DNA of 64,000 nt from Ferdinandcohnia sp036962705 (lineage in GTDB: Bacteria > Bacillota > Bacilli > Bacillales > Bacillaceae_L): contig NZ_JBALOQ010000007.1 of the NCBI RefSeq assembly GCF_036962705.1, positions 1-64,000 on the forward strand. Reading direction: 5' to 3'. The position numbers were made by a program, and so were the translations under genes. This document shows positions 33,185 to 42,262 of this stretch, in pieces; the stretch's first letter is position 1; each line of letters starts with the position of its first letter. The notes below the pieces were generated by a model that searched no databases, was not told where the DNA came from, and worked only from the letters and a program-made list of their open reading frames with translations.

Positions 33185-33382
33185 ATGGGAAACCTTTTAT
33201 TCCAAAAGGCTCGTGAAACTGTAGAAGTTGCGAAGTTATCAAGTGCGGGTCAAAGTGATGCATCCTTACAGAATGCGATTTCGGTTGCAAAAAATGCACT
33301 TTCTTCTGCCTATGCTAACTCTACAACAGCCGAAAAAGAACAACTCCGCGAATTACAAAATGAATTAGACCAACTTCAATAA
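33185..33382 (+). CDS. Small helical protein (DUF3813-like)
   Basis: About 65 residues starting MGNLLFQKARETVEVAKL, with KNALSSAYANSTTAEKEQL and an all-helical C-terminus ending in LDQLQ. It resembles DUF3813 proteins of bacilli, from memory. The ATG at 33185 is preceded by GGAGG; the ORF can be read 11 codons further upstream, but that part overlaps the previous gene. Confidence 0.7.
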   Translation: MGNLLFQKARETVEVAKLSSAGQSDASLQNAISVAKNALSSAYANSTTAEKEQLRELQNELDQLQ

Positions 33383-33397
33383 ACCTTGGGCTAATTC

Positions 33398-33432
33398 AAA
33401 AAAAAATGGGGTCAGACGTCACGTCTGACCCT
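33398..33432 (-). terminator. Terminator between convergent small gene and lipoprotein
   Basis: GGGTCAGACG, loop TGA, CGTCTGACCC, followed on the minus strand by a nine-base T-run. Confidence 0.85.
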
Positions 33433-33438
33433 TCCCCT

Positions 33439-34314
33439 TTACTGGAACTGTTGAAGTTTTGCGTGATATAGGTTTGTAATAGAACCATCCTTTGCACTTC
33501 TCTCATATAAGTGAAGTATCAATGCTCCATTTGAAGGAATTTTATCTTTCGGAATCGAAATATTGATTTCAAACGGTGCCCATGCTGGTGCACCTTCAGA
33601 TGCCATTTGGACCGTTTCAGGAACCACATAGTCATGTCCATCCTCAACTGCATAGAAGAATGTCGCTTCAAACACTCGCACTTCTCCATTTACTGTATAT
33701 TCTCCATTTTCTCCAAGTACTTGAACATTGCGGAAAGCTGTATTCCCTTCCTCAGGGATTGTAAAACTTTTTTCGGCCTGCAATGCATTGTTTTCGATTT
33801 TTTGTCCATTTACTTCTGAAGCAGTAAGGAAAATATTTGCTTTATATTCTCCAGGAGCAAGTCTTGTTCCATCGTTAGATGTATAATTCCATGGTTCTGT
33901 CCAGACCTTCTCTTCACCTGGATTTAGCTCCATCTCTTCAATGGATTGAATAAACATTTTATCGATAGAATAGCGGTAAACTTCCTTTCCATTTGCATCA
34001 GTCACAACAATTTCATATTTTTGACCACCTGGAATCGTCACTTTTACCGAATTGTTGCTCGTGTTTTTTAATGAAATAGTAAAGGTTGCTTCATTTTCCC
34101 CTGTTTTAATTGATAGGTTTGTTTGAAGTTTTTCAACCATGTTCTCATCACCTCCAGGTTCTTCACCCTCCTGTTCTGGTGGTGTTTCTGTATCTACTTT
34201 ATCACCGCCCCCTGAATTCACTGGAAGAGCATCTTCAGTTGTAGTTGTACCACATCCTGACAAGATAAATAAACTCATTACGAATACTAAGGCTACTAGA
34301 AGCCATTTTCTCAT
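33439..34314 (-). CDS. Lipoprotein with BsuPI and Gmad2 domains
   Basis: About 291 residues. Signal peptide with lipobox LSGC (Cys about residue 20), then a Gly/Glu-rich linker (GGGDKVDTETPPEQEGEE), a BsuPI-like proteinase-inhibitor domain (residues about 65-190), and a C-terminal Gmad2-like beta domain (VNGEVRVFEATFFY, GAPAWAPFEI). The arrangement suggests an envelope protein, perhaps of spores or the wall. AAGGGGTGAC precedes the ATG at 34314. Ligand unknown. Confidence 0.85.
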   Translation of the reverse strand: MRKWLLVALVFVMSLFILSGCGTTTTEDALPVNSGGGDKVDTETPPEQEGEEPGGDENMVEKLQTNLSIKTGENEATFTISLKNTSNNSVKVTIPGGQKYEIVVTDANGKEVYRYSIDKMFIQSIEEMELNPGEEKVWTEPWNYTSNDGTRLAPGEYKANIFLTASEVNGQKIENNALQAEKSFTIPEEGNTAFRNVQVLGENGEYTVNGEVRVFEATFFYAVEDGHDYVVPETVQMASEGAPAWAPFEINISIPKDKIPSNGALILHLYERSAKDGSITNLYHAKLQQFQ

Positions 34315-34362
34315 GTTTGTCACCCCTTTATAATATTTGTCGAAGGATCTTTAAAAAAGTTA

Positions 34363-35205
34363 CTACTCTTTACGAAATAATCCATATACGCCGACTGTTT
34401 GTACAATATTTGTAAAGGCATGAGGGTCTACTTCCTTAATAATACGCTCTAAGTCATATAATTCATATCTTGTTAAAACGATCATAAGCATATCCTTTGG
34501 TTCGCTCGAAAATGCACCTTTTGCAGGAATCATCGTAATTCCTCTTACTAACTCAGATTGGATCGCACTTTTCAATTCGTCTGCTTTTTTCGTCACAATC
34601 ATCGCCGAAACCTTTACATGACTTGTGTGGACCGTATCAATAACCCTTGTTAAAACATATAAAGCGACAAGTGTGTACAAGGCCTTTTCCCAGCCAAATA
34701 ATAACCCTGCAGTAAGAATGATGAGCCCATTTAGTGTAAATATATAGGTACCAATTGGCTTATCTTTTGACCTTGATAATACGAGTGCAATAATATCCAG
34801 GCCGCCTGTTGAGGCACCCCACTTCAACGTTAAGCCGATTCCAATTGCTTGAATGACAGCGCCAAATACAGCATTAAGTAAAATATCGTCTGAAATTCGT
34901 TCTAGTGGAATAATCGATAAGAACAACGAGGTTAGTACAACAGAAACAAAGCTATACAGGGTAAATGCCTTTCCTACCTTTTTCCATCCTAAAATCGCAA
35001 CTGGTATGTTTAATAGTAGTAAAATTAAACCTGTTGAAATGTGGAATGGCGTGTAATCACCTAAAATTCTAAACAATAGCTGCGATACACCTGTAAAACC
35101 TGAAGAATAAACATCAGCTGGAATTAAAAATAGATTTAAGGCAGCCGCATTTAGCAATGCACCAAAGGTAACAATTATTACTTTTTTCACTTCTCTATAA
35201 ACCAT
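34363..35205 (-). CDS. yitT: YitT-family membrane protein
   Basis: 280 residues: five or six helices in the first 180 residues followed by a soluble DUF2179 domain (SAMIVTKKADELKSAIQ, ending near TVGVYGLFRKE). Family members are conserved in bacilli; transport function is not settled. CAGGAGG precedes the ATG. It lies in the yit cluster next to the divergent DegV gene, as in B. subtilis. Confidence 0.88.
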   Translation of the reverse strand: MVYREVKKVIIVTFGALLNAAALNLFLIPADVYSSGFTGVSQLLFRILGDYTPFHISTGLILLLLNIPVAILGWKKVGKAFTLYSFVSVVLTSLFLSIIPLERISDDILLNAVFGAVIQAIGIGLTLKWGASTGGLDIIALVLSRSKDKPIGTYIFTLNGLIILTAGLLFGWEKALYTLVALYVLTRVIDTVHTSHVKVSAMIVTKKADELKSAIQSELVRGITMIPAKGAFSSEPKDMLMIVLTRYELYDLERIIKEVDPHAFTNIVQTVGVYGLFRKE

Positions 35206-35364
35206 TCAATTAATCCTCCTGGAACAACATTCTTGAATCACAATGGCAAAATAGTTGTCATACAAAATTTTCCCACACTTGTTGTAATTTTATCCAATAC
35301 TCGCTACACTTACAGTATGCATGTTTGTTATCAAACTTGACCACGAAAAAAGAAGGTGAGACTT

Positions 35365-36228
35365 TTGACCGTTAGAATTCTTACTGATAGCGGTAGTGAC
35401 CTACCACTTCAATTTTTTAACGAAAACAATGTAACATTATTCTCCTTAGGAGTTCATCTAGATGGGCAAGATTATGAGGATATTGCGACGATTGAGCCTG
35501 AAAAAGTATTTGAAGCGATGCGAAATGGAAGTGCTCCAAAAACATCCCAAGTTCCGCCACACCGTTTTAAAGAGGTTTTTACTGAAATTGCAAAAGAAAA
35601 GCAATCTGCAGTGTACATTGCCTTTTCATCACAATTATCGGGAACCTACCAAACAGCCGTAATGATGAGTGAAGAAGTAAAAGAAGAATACCCAGATCTT
35701 GATTTAACGATTATTGATACAAAATGTGCGTCACTCGGACAAGGCCTTGTAGTAAAAGCAGCTGCAGAATCAGCTGCCAAAGGGGCTTCAAAGGAAGATG
35801 TCGTAAGCCTTGCAAACTTTTATAGCACTCATATGGAGCATCTTTTCACCGTTGATGAGCTTGAATATTTAGCTCGTGGGGGACGAATTAGTAAAGCATC
35901 TGCCTTTGTTGGAGGATTATTAAACATTAAGCCTCTATTAAATGTAGAAGATGGAAAGCTAATCCCACTTGAAAAAATTCGGGGAAAAAAGAAAGTGTAT
36001 AAACGAATTGTTGAGCTTATGGAAGAACGCGGCATAGATTTATCAAATCAGACAATTGGTATTAGCCACGGCGATGTGGAAAATGAAGTACTTGAATTAC
36101 AAAAGTTATTTGAAGAAAAATTCGGATGTAAATCTTTTTATTCCAATGTAATTGGTGCTGCAATTGGTTCACATGCAGGACCAGGAACTATTGCGATATT
36201 CTTTTTAAACGAAATGCCGAACAGCTAA
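35365..36228 (+). CDS. yitS: DegV-family fatty-acid-binding protein
   Basis: About 287 residues. DegV fold with ILTDSGSDLP, HLDGQDY, SQLSGTYQTA, and LARGGRISKASAFVGGLLNIKP; it ends with GSHAGPGTIAIFF. DegV proteins bind fatty acids and pass them to FakA. TTG at 35365, six bases after AAGGTG, is preferred; a GTG nine bases earlier sits on the ribosome site. The yitS symbol rests on context. Confidence 0.88.
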   Translation: MTVRILTDSGSDLPLQFFNENNVTLFSLGVHLDGQDYEDIATIEPEKVFEAMRNGSAPKTSQVPPHRFKEVFTEIAKEKQSAVYIAFSSQLSGTYQTAVMMSEEVKEEYPDLDLTIIDTKCASLGQGLVVKAAAESAAKGASKEDVVSLANFYSTHMEHLFTVDELEYLARGGRISKASAFVGGLLNIKPLLNVEDGKLIPLEKIRGKKKVYKRIVELMEERGIDLSNQTIGISHGDVENEVLELQKLFEEKFGCKSFYSNVIGAAIGSHAGPGTIAIFFLNEMPNS

Positions 36229-36268
36229 TTTTACATAGTTTGAAAAACGACTGGATATCCTAATTATC

Positions 36269-36449
36269 AAATACGCCAAGGCGTATTTGCGCCCGATTTT
36301 TTTCGAGCATGCTCGAAAACTTTCCTTTAAAAAATCGTGGCATCCGCCGGAGGCTTAACTTTATTCAATCGTGGTTTGATTCCGACTGAATGGATAAGTT
36401 TTATTGCATTCATCTCGTAGGGAGTAGGAGATAACCCTGAATAAAGTTA
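36269..36449 (+). repeat. Structured dispersed element, family A copy 4
   Basis: Long version: AATACGCCAAGGCGTATT hairpin, arm GCCCGATTTTT pairing with AAAAATCGTGGC, apical CGAGCATGCTCG, core GCATCCGCCGGAGGC, terminal repeat TAACTTTATTCA / TGAATAAAGTTA around about 70 bases. It fills the 246-bp gap and ends 25 bp before the next gene, so it may act as its leader. Confidence 0.85.
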
Positions 36450-36473
36450 CACGGATTGAAGGGAGTGTTATTT

Positions 36474-36605
36474 ATGCCAAATACTAGTGATAATGATAAA
36501 AAAGCTAAAGATAACAATGCACTACGCCATGAAAAAAATATGATGAGAGAAAAAAGTCGCCAAGCAGGCAAACATCAATATTCAAAGAAAACAGATCATC
36601 GATAA
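36474..36605 (+). CDS. Small basic protein (DUF3941-like)
   Basis: 43 residues beginning MPNTSDNDKKAKDNNALRH, then EKNMMREKSRQAGKHQYS. Very hydrophilic and Lys-rich. GAAGGGAG precedes the ATG. It looks like DUF3941 short proteins from bacilli, from memory. A strong terminator follows. Function unknown. Confidence 0.65.
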   Translation: MPNTSDNDKKAKDNNALRHEKNMMREKSRQAGKHQYSKKTDHR

Positions 36606-36609
36606 AACG

Positions 36610-36643
36610 AAACGCATCGGTCATTTACAACCGATGCGTTTTT
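36610..36643. terminator. Bidirectional terminator
   Basis: AACGCATCGGT and ACCGATGCGTT pair perfectly; a T-run follows on the plus strand and the reverse side is A/T-rich. It sits between the DUF3941-like gene and cvfB. Confidence 0.85.
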
Positions 36644-36648
36644 AGTTA

Positions 36649-37509
36649 CTACTCTTTTTTGAAATAGGTCCAGCCATCTTCTTGATATACTTTTCCTTCT
36701 TTCATTAGCTTCCCAAGTGCACGTTTAAAGGCTGCTTTACTCAATTCAAACTTAGCTGAAATGTCATCTGGAGAGCTTTTATCACAATATGGCATTGCGC
36801 CTCCACGACTTTCCATATACTGATAAATTTTATTAGCATCATCTCCCATGATTTCATGGCCTCTGCCTAAGAGAGAAATATTTACAGTTCCATCTTCCTT
36901 AACATCAATAATTCGACCTTGAACCTTTTCTCCAACTCTTGGTTCTCTTGTCCGTTGACTCTCGTGAATAAAGCCTAGGAACCCTTCCTCTGAAATCATA
37001 AAGGAGCCGACCATTAATAGTCGATACACGGTTCCTGTTATATTTTTATTAAAATCTTTTCTAGAAGCCGGATTTGAGATCGAACGAATGACATCTTCAG
37101 TTGCTAGTTTTCCAAATAATCTACCGTTTTTGTCTGTTCGTAGAGTTACATACAATTTGTCACCCGGCTCTGGCCAGAGGTCCCAAACTTCATGCAAATC
37201 GTCCTTTGAAACAAGAATATCTTTGTTAATCCCAATATTGACGAAGGCCCCTAGCTCATGTTTGATTTCGACTACTTCTGCCCAATCATAGGAACCGATT
37301 TGAACAGTCGGTATTTTCATCGAAGCAGCTAGCCTCCCCTGATGGTCTTGAAAAAGAAAAACAGTTACATCTTCATCAGGATCAAACCCATCGATAATTT
37401 CATTTGTATGAAGCAAAACATCTTCTTCTCCGTTTGTTAGAAAATAGCCAAACGGGGCATCTCTATCTACACGTAATGTGACAACCGTACCTGGTTCTAA
37501 TGCATTCAT
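36649..37509 (-). CDS. cvfB: S1-domain RNA-binding protein CvfB/YitL
   Basis: 286 residues with three S1-like domains (GTVVTLRVDRDAPFGYFL; WAEVVEIKHELGAFVNIG; GKVQGRIIDVKEDGTVNIS-type) and a C-terminal winged helix (SPDDISAKFELSKAAFKRAL, GKLMKEGKVY). CvfB proteins bind RNA and influence virulence genes in staphylococci; in bacilli it is YitL. Context with the YajQ gene supports this. Confidence 0.9.
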   Translation of the reverse strand: MNALEPGTVVTLRVDRDAPFGYFLTNGEEDVLLHTNEIIDGFDPDEDVTVFLFQDHQGRLAASMKIPTVQIGSYDWAEVVEIKHELGAFVNIGINKDILVSKDDLHEVWDLWPEPGDKLYVTLRTDKNGRLFGKLATEDVIRSISNPASRKDFNKNITGTVYRLLMVGSFMISEEGFLGFIHESQRTREPRVGEKVQGRIIDVKEDGTVNISLLGRGHEIMGDDANKIYQYMESRGGAMPYCDKSSPDDISAKFELSKAAFKRALGKLMKEGKVYQEDGWTYFKKE

Positions 37510-37663
37510 TTATTAAAGCCCTCTTTCTTATGTTACTTATTATATCTTTACATAGTATAGACGTTTAAGACCCCAATTTACTAGTATAGTTTTGGAAAAA
37601 GTTGTCCAAATTGCTAACTTTGTCTATAATCAAGGGAAATATACTTTTTTTTGGAGGTTAGCC

Positions 37664-38155
37664 ATGGCAAAGGATAGCTCATTCGATATTGTGTCAAAGG
37701 TGGATTTGCCTGAAGTAACAAATGCAATTAGTATAGCAAAAAAAGAGATTCAAACTAGGTATGATTTCAAAGGAAGTAAAAGTGACATCACACTTGATAA
37801 AGAAGAACTTGTTTTAGTATCTGACGATGAGTACAAGCTTGAGCAATTGAAGGATGTCCTTATCAGTAAAATGATTAAGCGTGGGGTTGCAACTCGTAAT
37901 ATTGATTATGGGAAAATTGAAAATGCATCTGGTGGAACTGTTCGTCAACGTGCAAAACTCATTCAAGGCATTGACAAGGAAAACGCGAAGAAAATTAATG
38001 CGATTATTAAAAACAGTGGTCTTAAGGTGAAAAGTCAGGTTCAGGACGATCAAGTCCGTGTGACCGCTAAAAGCAGAGATGATCTTCAACAAATTATCAA
38101 TGCCATTCGTGCAGCAGATTTACCGATTGATGTACAATTTATTAATTATCGTTAA
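37664..38155 (+). CDS. yitK: YajQ-family nucleotide-binding protein
   Basis: About 163 residues of the UPF0234/YajQ family: FDIVSKVDLPEVTNAI, RYDFKGSKSDITL and ARRNIDYGKIE-type segment. Some members bind c-di-GMP. The ATG at 37664 has TTGGAGG before it; the longer frame upstream has none. It corresponds to B. subtilis yitK by context next to yitL. Confidence 0.93.
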   Translation: MAKDSSFDIVSKVDLPEVTNAISIAKKEIQTRYDFKGSKSDITLDKEELVLVSDDEYKLEQLKDVLISKMIKRGVATRNIDYGKIENASGGTVRQRAKLIQGIDKENAKKINAIIKNSGLKVKSQVQDDQVRVTAKSRDDLQQIINAIRAADLPIDVQFINYR

Positions 38156-38160
38156 GAAGT

Positions 38161-38191
38161 ATGCAGCGGAGTAAAACCCCGCTGCATTTTT
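38161..38191. terminator. Bidirectional terminator yitK/ytoQ
   Basis: ATGCAGCGG and CCGCTGCAT pair around GAGTAAAACC with a T-run on the plus strand. Confidence 0.85.
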
Positions 38192-38632
38192 CTATTCAAA
38201 GATATAACTAAGCACTTCTAATGCTTGATCAACTGTTTCGACCGTAACGTTTGCTTTATTCGATAATTCCTTTAACGGATGAATGAGTGAGGTTGGTCTC
38301 ACGATAATTGTAGGTTTATTCATCGTAATCGCTGTACTGGCATCCATTGCCGTGTTCCATTGCTTGTATTTTTCACCGAATAATGCGATAACAACATCTG
38401 ATTTTTGTATCAATACCTGTGTTCTGAAATTATTAATGTCCGATGCTGCATCATCTTTATACTTGTTTCCAGGTTGTTCCCCTAAAATTTGTTCTCCTAT
38501 ATTATCGGACTTATCATGGTTGGTTTGTGGACCTACAAAGGTCAACGGGAGATTTTTTGCCTCTGCCTTCTCCTGAATTTCTTCTCGCCAATTGTCATGA
38601 ATTTGTCCAGCTAAATACACTATTAATTCCAC
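38192..38632 (-). CDS. ytoQ: YtoQ-family protein
   Basis: 146 residues with a nucleoside 2-deoxyribosyltransferase-like fold: IVYLAGQIHDNWREEI at the N-terminus, then DVVIALFGEKYKQWNTAMDA. It lacks an evident signal or membrane segment. Symbol assigned from sequence recollection of B. subtilis YtoQ; its substrate is unknown. Confidence 0.82.
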   Translation of the reverse strand: MELIVYLAGQIHDNWREEIQEKAEAKNLPLTFVGPQTNHDKSDNIGEQILGEQPGNKYKDDAASDINNFRTQVLIQKSDVVIALFGEKYKQWNTAMDASTAITMNKPTIIVRPTSLIHPLKELSNKANVTVETVDQALEVLSYIFE

Positions 38633-38679
38633 AATACCCCTCCTAATGCCTTTTACATTATCCTATCATATGTCAATGC

Positions 38680-39189
38680 TTATTTTACAAATTTATACAT
38701 GATAATTTCATCTTCATAGTGGGAATCACTAAATTTTACGAACTTAACTTTTCTACCTTCTTCTAGAAAGTCAAATTTTTCATATAAGTGAATTGCCCTT
38801 TTATTATGAGAGAATACTTCAAGACAAACTTTTTCAAGTCCCGGCTCTTTCTGTGCCCACTCGAGAAAATATTCCATTAGTTTGCTTCCGATCCCGTGAT
38901 TGCAGTATGCTTCTTGAATGCTTATACCAAAGTACCCTAAGTGAGAGAGTCGTTTCCTTTTCGAGGTTTGGAAATTTAAATTACCAACGATTTTACCATC
39001 CATATCTGCTACCATGATTAAATTACCCGGCTTTGCTTGGTCCTCTAACCATTTTTCCTCTTCCTCAACGGTTGTCGTAAATTCCTCAGGTGCAGTAAGC
39101 AAGTATGTAGACTCGGAAAGTACTATTTTTGTATGTTCAATTAACTGTGTAGCATCGTTTTTAGTAGCAGGTCTTATTTTTATTTTCAT
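38680..39189 (-). CDS. GNAT-family N-acetyltransferase
   Basis: About 169 residues. Acetyl-CoA motif A is ISIQEAYCNHGIGSKLM, followed by ENxxAxxLYxKxGF-like HNKRAIHLYEKFDFLEEG. The start at 39189 follows GGAGG. Substrate unknown; it resembles RimJ/RimL or PhnO-like small-molecule acetyltransferases. Confidence 0.88.
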   Translation of the reverse strand: MKIKIRPATKNDATQLIEHTKIVLSESTYLLTAPEEFTTTVEEEEKWLEDQAKPGNLIMVADMDGKIVGNLNFQTSKRKRLSHLGYFGISIQEAYCNHGIGSKLMEYFLEWAQKEPGLEKVCLEVFSHNKRAIHLYEKFDFLEEGRKVKFVKFSDSHYEDEIIMYKFVK

Positions 39190-39260
39190 AGGAACCTCCA
39201 TCTCTTATTTATTATCTTTATCTATTTCTTTATAAGAGGTAAATTTCCTTTTAAAAAAAT

Positions 39261-39292
39261 AAAAAGAGACCTCTCAGCATTGAAAAGTCTCT
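39261..39292 (-). terminator. Terminator downstream of the small membrane ORF
   Basis: AGAGAC and GTCTCT pair around an imperfect middle and enter a T-rich tract on the minus strand, about 20 bp after the stop of the 39.3 kb small ORF. Confidence 0.7.
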
Positions 39293-39308
39293 AATTCATA
39301 AAATATTG

Positions 39309-39455
39309 TTACGATTGTATTGCCGGTGTACTTAAGAAAACCGTAAGTCCTCCCACTATCGCTAAAACCACACCAACCGGGCTATATGACGATAAATAAA
39401 CACCTAATGGAAAAACCAATGCCCCAAGTACAAATAATACCTTCGCGATCTTCAC
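39309..39455 (-). CDS. 48-residue membrane peptide
   Basis: Starts at GTG eight bases after AGAGGTG and reads VKIAKVLFVLGALVFPLGVY..., then VGVVLAIVGGLTVFLSTPA. Two membrane helices with a short loop (YLSSYSPV) are evident. It follows the M48 protease by 13 bases in the same direction and ends before a terminator, so it is likely the last cistron of that operon. Not recognised. Confidence 0.6.
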   Translation of the reverse strand: MKIAKVLFVLGALVFPLGVYLSSYSPVGVVLAIVGGLTVFLSTPAIQS

Positions 39456-39468
39456 AACTTCACCTCTT

Positions 39469-41184
39469 CTACCTCAATACTGACTCCTTCACTCTGTCAA
39501 CCATCCAACGATTTCGAATCCTTTTCCCCCAACCTTCTTCATTTTCTTTTAAGGTCTGGACTCTCCAGTACATTGGGGGATGCGGCATAAATTGAAATTC
39601 GATAAACCTCCATATTAACGAGTCCCGCTCAATCGATGACTTTTCCTTCTCTTTCTCGTCTTTAAGAACCGTACTATATGAAAGTGATTTATTAATCGCT
39701 TCGTCCTGTTTCTGTGATAAGACGATTAAACTGTTTGACATCTGTAAACTCCCTCCATTAAGAAGGGATGCCCCCAGATGGTCAGCTCGAACCTCCATCC
39801 ATTGTGAATAAAATGATTGAAAAACAGAGTAAAATATCGTTAAGAAAAACACTGATAAAAAGATTGAGACCTTATGATCTTCAATATTTGTTATATTTTC
39901 TTGAATTAATAGGACAAACAAAATAAGAATCATAAGATAACCTAATCTCCATAGTTGTCCCCATAGTACATCTCGCTTTTTCACATGGATTGCCTCATGA
40001 GCAAGGATTCCTTCTATTGCTTCAGTTGGTAACTTTAAAGTAGCGGTTGTTAAGGTAACCATTGATTTGCCGATATTCATACCTGTCGCAAGGCCATTAT
40101 ACTCCGTACTCTCCGTTTCATACACACGAACATTCGGTACACCGGCCTTTTCAAAAACCCGTTGAGATAGCTGAATTAATTGTGGATTTTTCGTTTCCTT
40201 TGCATCCATTGCTACTTTTAAGACTCTGTCAGATATATAAAGATTGAAACCCCAGTAGGCCAATCCGACAGTAACCAAAATCCATGGTGCCACGTCAAAG
40301 TAAAAGAGAATTAGGAGTAAACCCGTATAGGCAGATACACCTTTTACCGTTGATGCGAAATAGAGCTTTCCGATCAATCGCTTGATATTCTTCCGGTGCC
40401 AAATCGGTAGAACCTGTGATATGTCAATCTCTTTATCCTCGACCATCACCATTTCCTCAAACGTTCTTTTCCATTTTTCAGGTTCACGAATCGTTATATA
40501 AATCGTCTCACCTGGTACAGAAATCCTTAATACCTTCTGAAAACTTGTTGTAAAATCCGCGTTTGACGAAAACATCGTTAATAATGGATGAAGCTTCAAC
40601 AGGTCTACATTTGTTTCAAGTTTCACTTCCTCCAAATCTACGATAGGAATTTTACGAGACTCAAAGCGAGATAAGATATATAATTGTTTGTCATCTTTGT
40701 CATAAAATACTTTTACAGTTGCATAAATACCGATTCGCTTTATTACTTCTGTTACTGTGCTCACAAGTCCAAAGACAATAATATATCTTAAAAGACTAAA
40801 CTCTGGACCAAAATTGTAGAAGAGGATTGCACCAATTACAACAAATCCGGTTATTAATATATCAGATGTAATCCGTTTCAAATCACGTCCTAAAGAGATT
40901 TTTTCTACTTTACTCTGACGTAATTCCTTTTGGAGTTCAATTCGTTTCTCATAACCGGTAGTCAAAGAGATCGAAAGAAAATATCCACTTGAAATAAATG
41001 CAATATAGATGAATCCATCCATAAACGAAAATTGATAAAACACTAGTCCAATTGCAAGTAGGGCTAGGATGATTTCAATCGCAGTTCCAAATTTTTTATT
41101 TACCTTCTCGAAAATCAAACCTATTAATTGGATCCCGGACCCTACTAAAATATACAATAAGATTATTTCCCAGCTTGGTAGCAA
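39469..41184 (-). CDS. M48-family membrane zinc metalloprotease
   Basis: 571 residues. A multi-helix N-terminal region (residues 4-160), a cytoplasmic-looking central domain, more helices, and the zinc motif HEAIH in ILAHEAIHVKKRDVLWG, with a downstream Glu in WMEVRADHLGA. HtpX/Ste24-like proteases degrade or mature membrane proteins. TTG start after AGGTG. It lies 9 bp downstream of a LolA-like lipoprotein and a two-component system, probably in one operon. Confidence 0.85.
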   Translation of the reverse strand: MLPSWEIILLYILVGSGIQLIGLIFEKVNKKFGTAIEIILALLAIGLVFYQFSFMDGFIYIAFISSGYFLSISLTTGYEKRIELQKELRQSKVEKISLGRDLKRITSDILITGFVVIGAILFYNFGPEFSLLRYIIVFGLVSTVTEVIKRIGIYATVKVFYDKDDKQLYILSRFESRKIPIVDLEEVKLETNVDLLKLHPLLTMFSSNADFTTSFQKVLRISVPGETIYITIREPEKWKRTFEEMVMVEDKEIDISQVLPIWHRKNIKRLIGKLYFASTVKGVSAYTGLLLILFYFDVAPWILVTVGLAYWGFNLYISDRVLKVAMDAKETKNPQLIQLSQRVFEKAGVPNVRVYETESTEYNGLATGMNIGKSMVTLTTATLKLPTEAIEGILAHEAIHVKKRDVLWGQLWRLGYLMILILFVLLIQENITNIEDHKVSIFLSVFFLTIFYSVFQSFYSQWMEVRADHLGASLLNGGSLQMSNSLIVLSQKQDEAINKSLSYSTVLKDEKEKEKSSIERDSLIWRFIEFQFMPHPPMYWRVQTLKENEEGWGKRIRNRWMVDRVKESVLR

Positions 41185-41193
41185 AGCTTACAC

Positions 41194-42261
41194 CTACATT
41201 TCATTATTTAGCACCATGTCTTTTGTCATTTCGAGTACATCTTCTATTTTAATGTCTGGGTTTTGAATAATGATTGTATAGCGTAGGCCATTCTCATCCC
41301 AGCTTAGAGCATTAATAAAATCATCATATTCCGCATTCTGACCATGCACTTGCCATTCTCCAGGCTTAATTTCCGTTCCTGCGTCTTCTGGAGTCGGAAA
41401 AATTGAAACTAATACAGAAGGAACACCTTTATTTAGATAATAAACAGTAATCTCTGGACGATTGATTACACCCTGTATATTCACAATTTCAACATTCTCG
41501 ACTGTAATATCTTCTCCGCTGAAAACTAGGAATGGCTGGTCTAATGCAGTTTGAGCATCTTCTAGTGACCCAAAGTTTGGCTCAAGCTCAGACTCAATCG
41601 GGGTAATGGTTACATTTTCCGGTATATCTAAAGTGAAGGTATCTTCCTTAAAATCTGGTGAAAAATCGAGCAACTTGTATTCGAATTCAGATTTCATTTC
41701 TCCAACTACAGAGATAGATTTCACTACAAACCATGTCTTTTGGTCGATCCAAAATTCAACTTCTCCAAATAAATTAGAGGCTGTATTCGGCGTTGCTTTA
41801 ATATGGTAAACATTTAAATCCAATATTTTCTCTTCACCGACAATTTCATATTCATGTGTTTTTTTAATCGCTTCTAGCATTGTCATGAGCTGTTCTTTAG
41901 GTGAGGCTTGCATACTCTCTTCCGTTAGACCGATACTAAATGCCGTTTCACTTCCTTTCTCATAGGAAATTACCTGTTTTCCATCATTTAACGCATAAGA
42001 TTCAAGACCACTTGTAAGGCCGGTTGTGATGATTTTTCGTTTACCGTCCTCTGCTGCGTACTCCTTAAAACTTGCATCTTCAGTGACTTCTCCATTCGTC
42101 GTAAGTTTTATGATACCCTCCCCATAATATGAAAGCTTACTTTCCTTTGCTGATAAGACTTTTGTTACAATTTCTTCAGACGACATAGCCATATCCCCCT
42201 TACATCCCGATAAAATCCCCATTATTAAAAAAGCAATTAGCAAAACTAGTTTTTTCTTCAT
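41194..42261 (-). CDS. LolA-like lipoprotein
   Basis: About 355 residues. MKKKLVLLIAFLIMG ends in the lipobox LSGC; the rest resembles LolA/MucB-like antiparallel beta folds with EEIVTKVLSAKESKLSYYGEG and FWIDQKTWFVVKS. A DUF4367-like C-terminal part (residues about 240-350) follows. The ATG at 42261 follows AAGGAAAGG. Co-transcribed with the sensor kinase, so it may act as an envelope signal input; this is inference. Confidence 0.82.
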   Translation of the reverse strand: MKKKLVLLIAFLIMGILSGCKGDMAMSSEEIVTKVLSAKESKLSYYGEGIIKLTTNGEVTEDASFKEYAAEDGKRKIITTGLTSGLESYALNDGKQVISYEKGSETAFSIGLTEESMQASPKEQLMTMLEAIKKTHEYEIVGEEKILDLNVYHIKATPNTASNLFGEVEFWIDQKTWFVVKSISVVGEMKSEFEYKLLDFSPDFKEDTFTLDIPENVTITPIESELEPNFGSLEDAQTALDQPFLVFSGEDITVENVEIVNIQGVINRPEITVYYLNKGVPSVLVSIFPTPEDAGTEIKPGEWQVHGQNAEYDDFINALSWDENGLRYTIIIQNPDIKIEDVLEMTKDMVLNNEM

Positions 42262-42262
42262 T

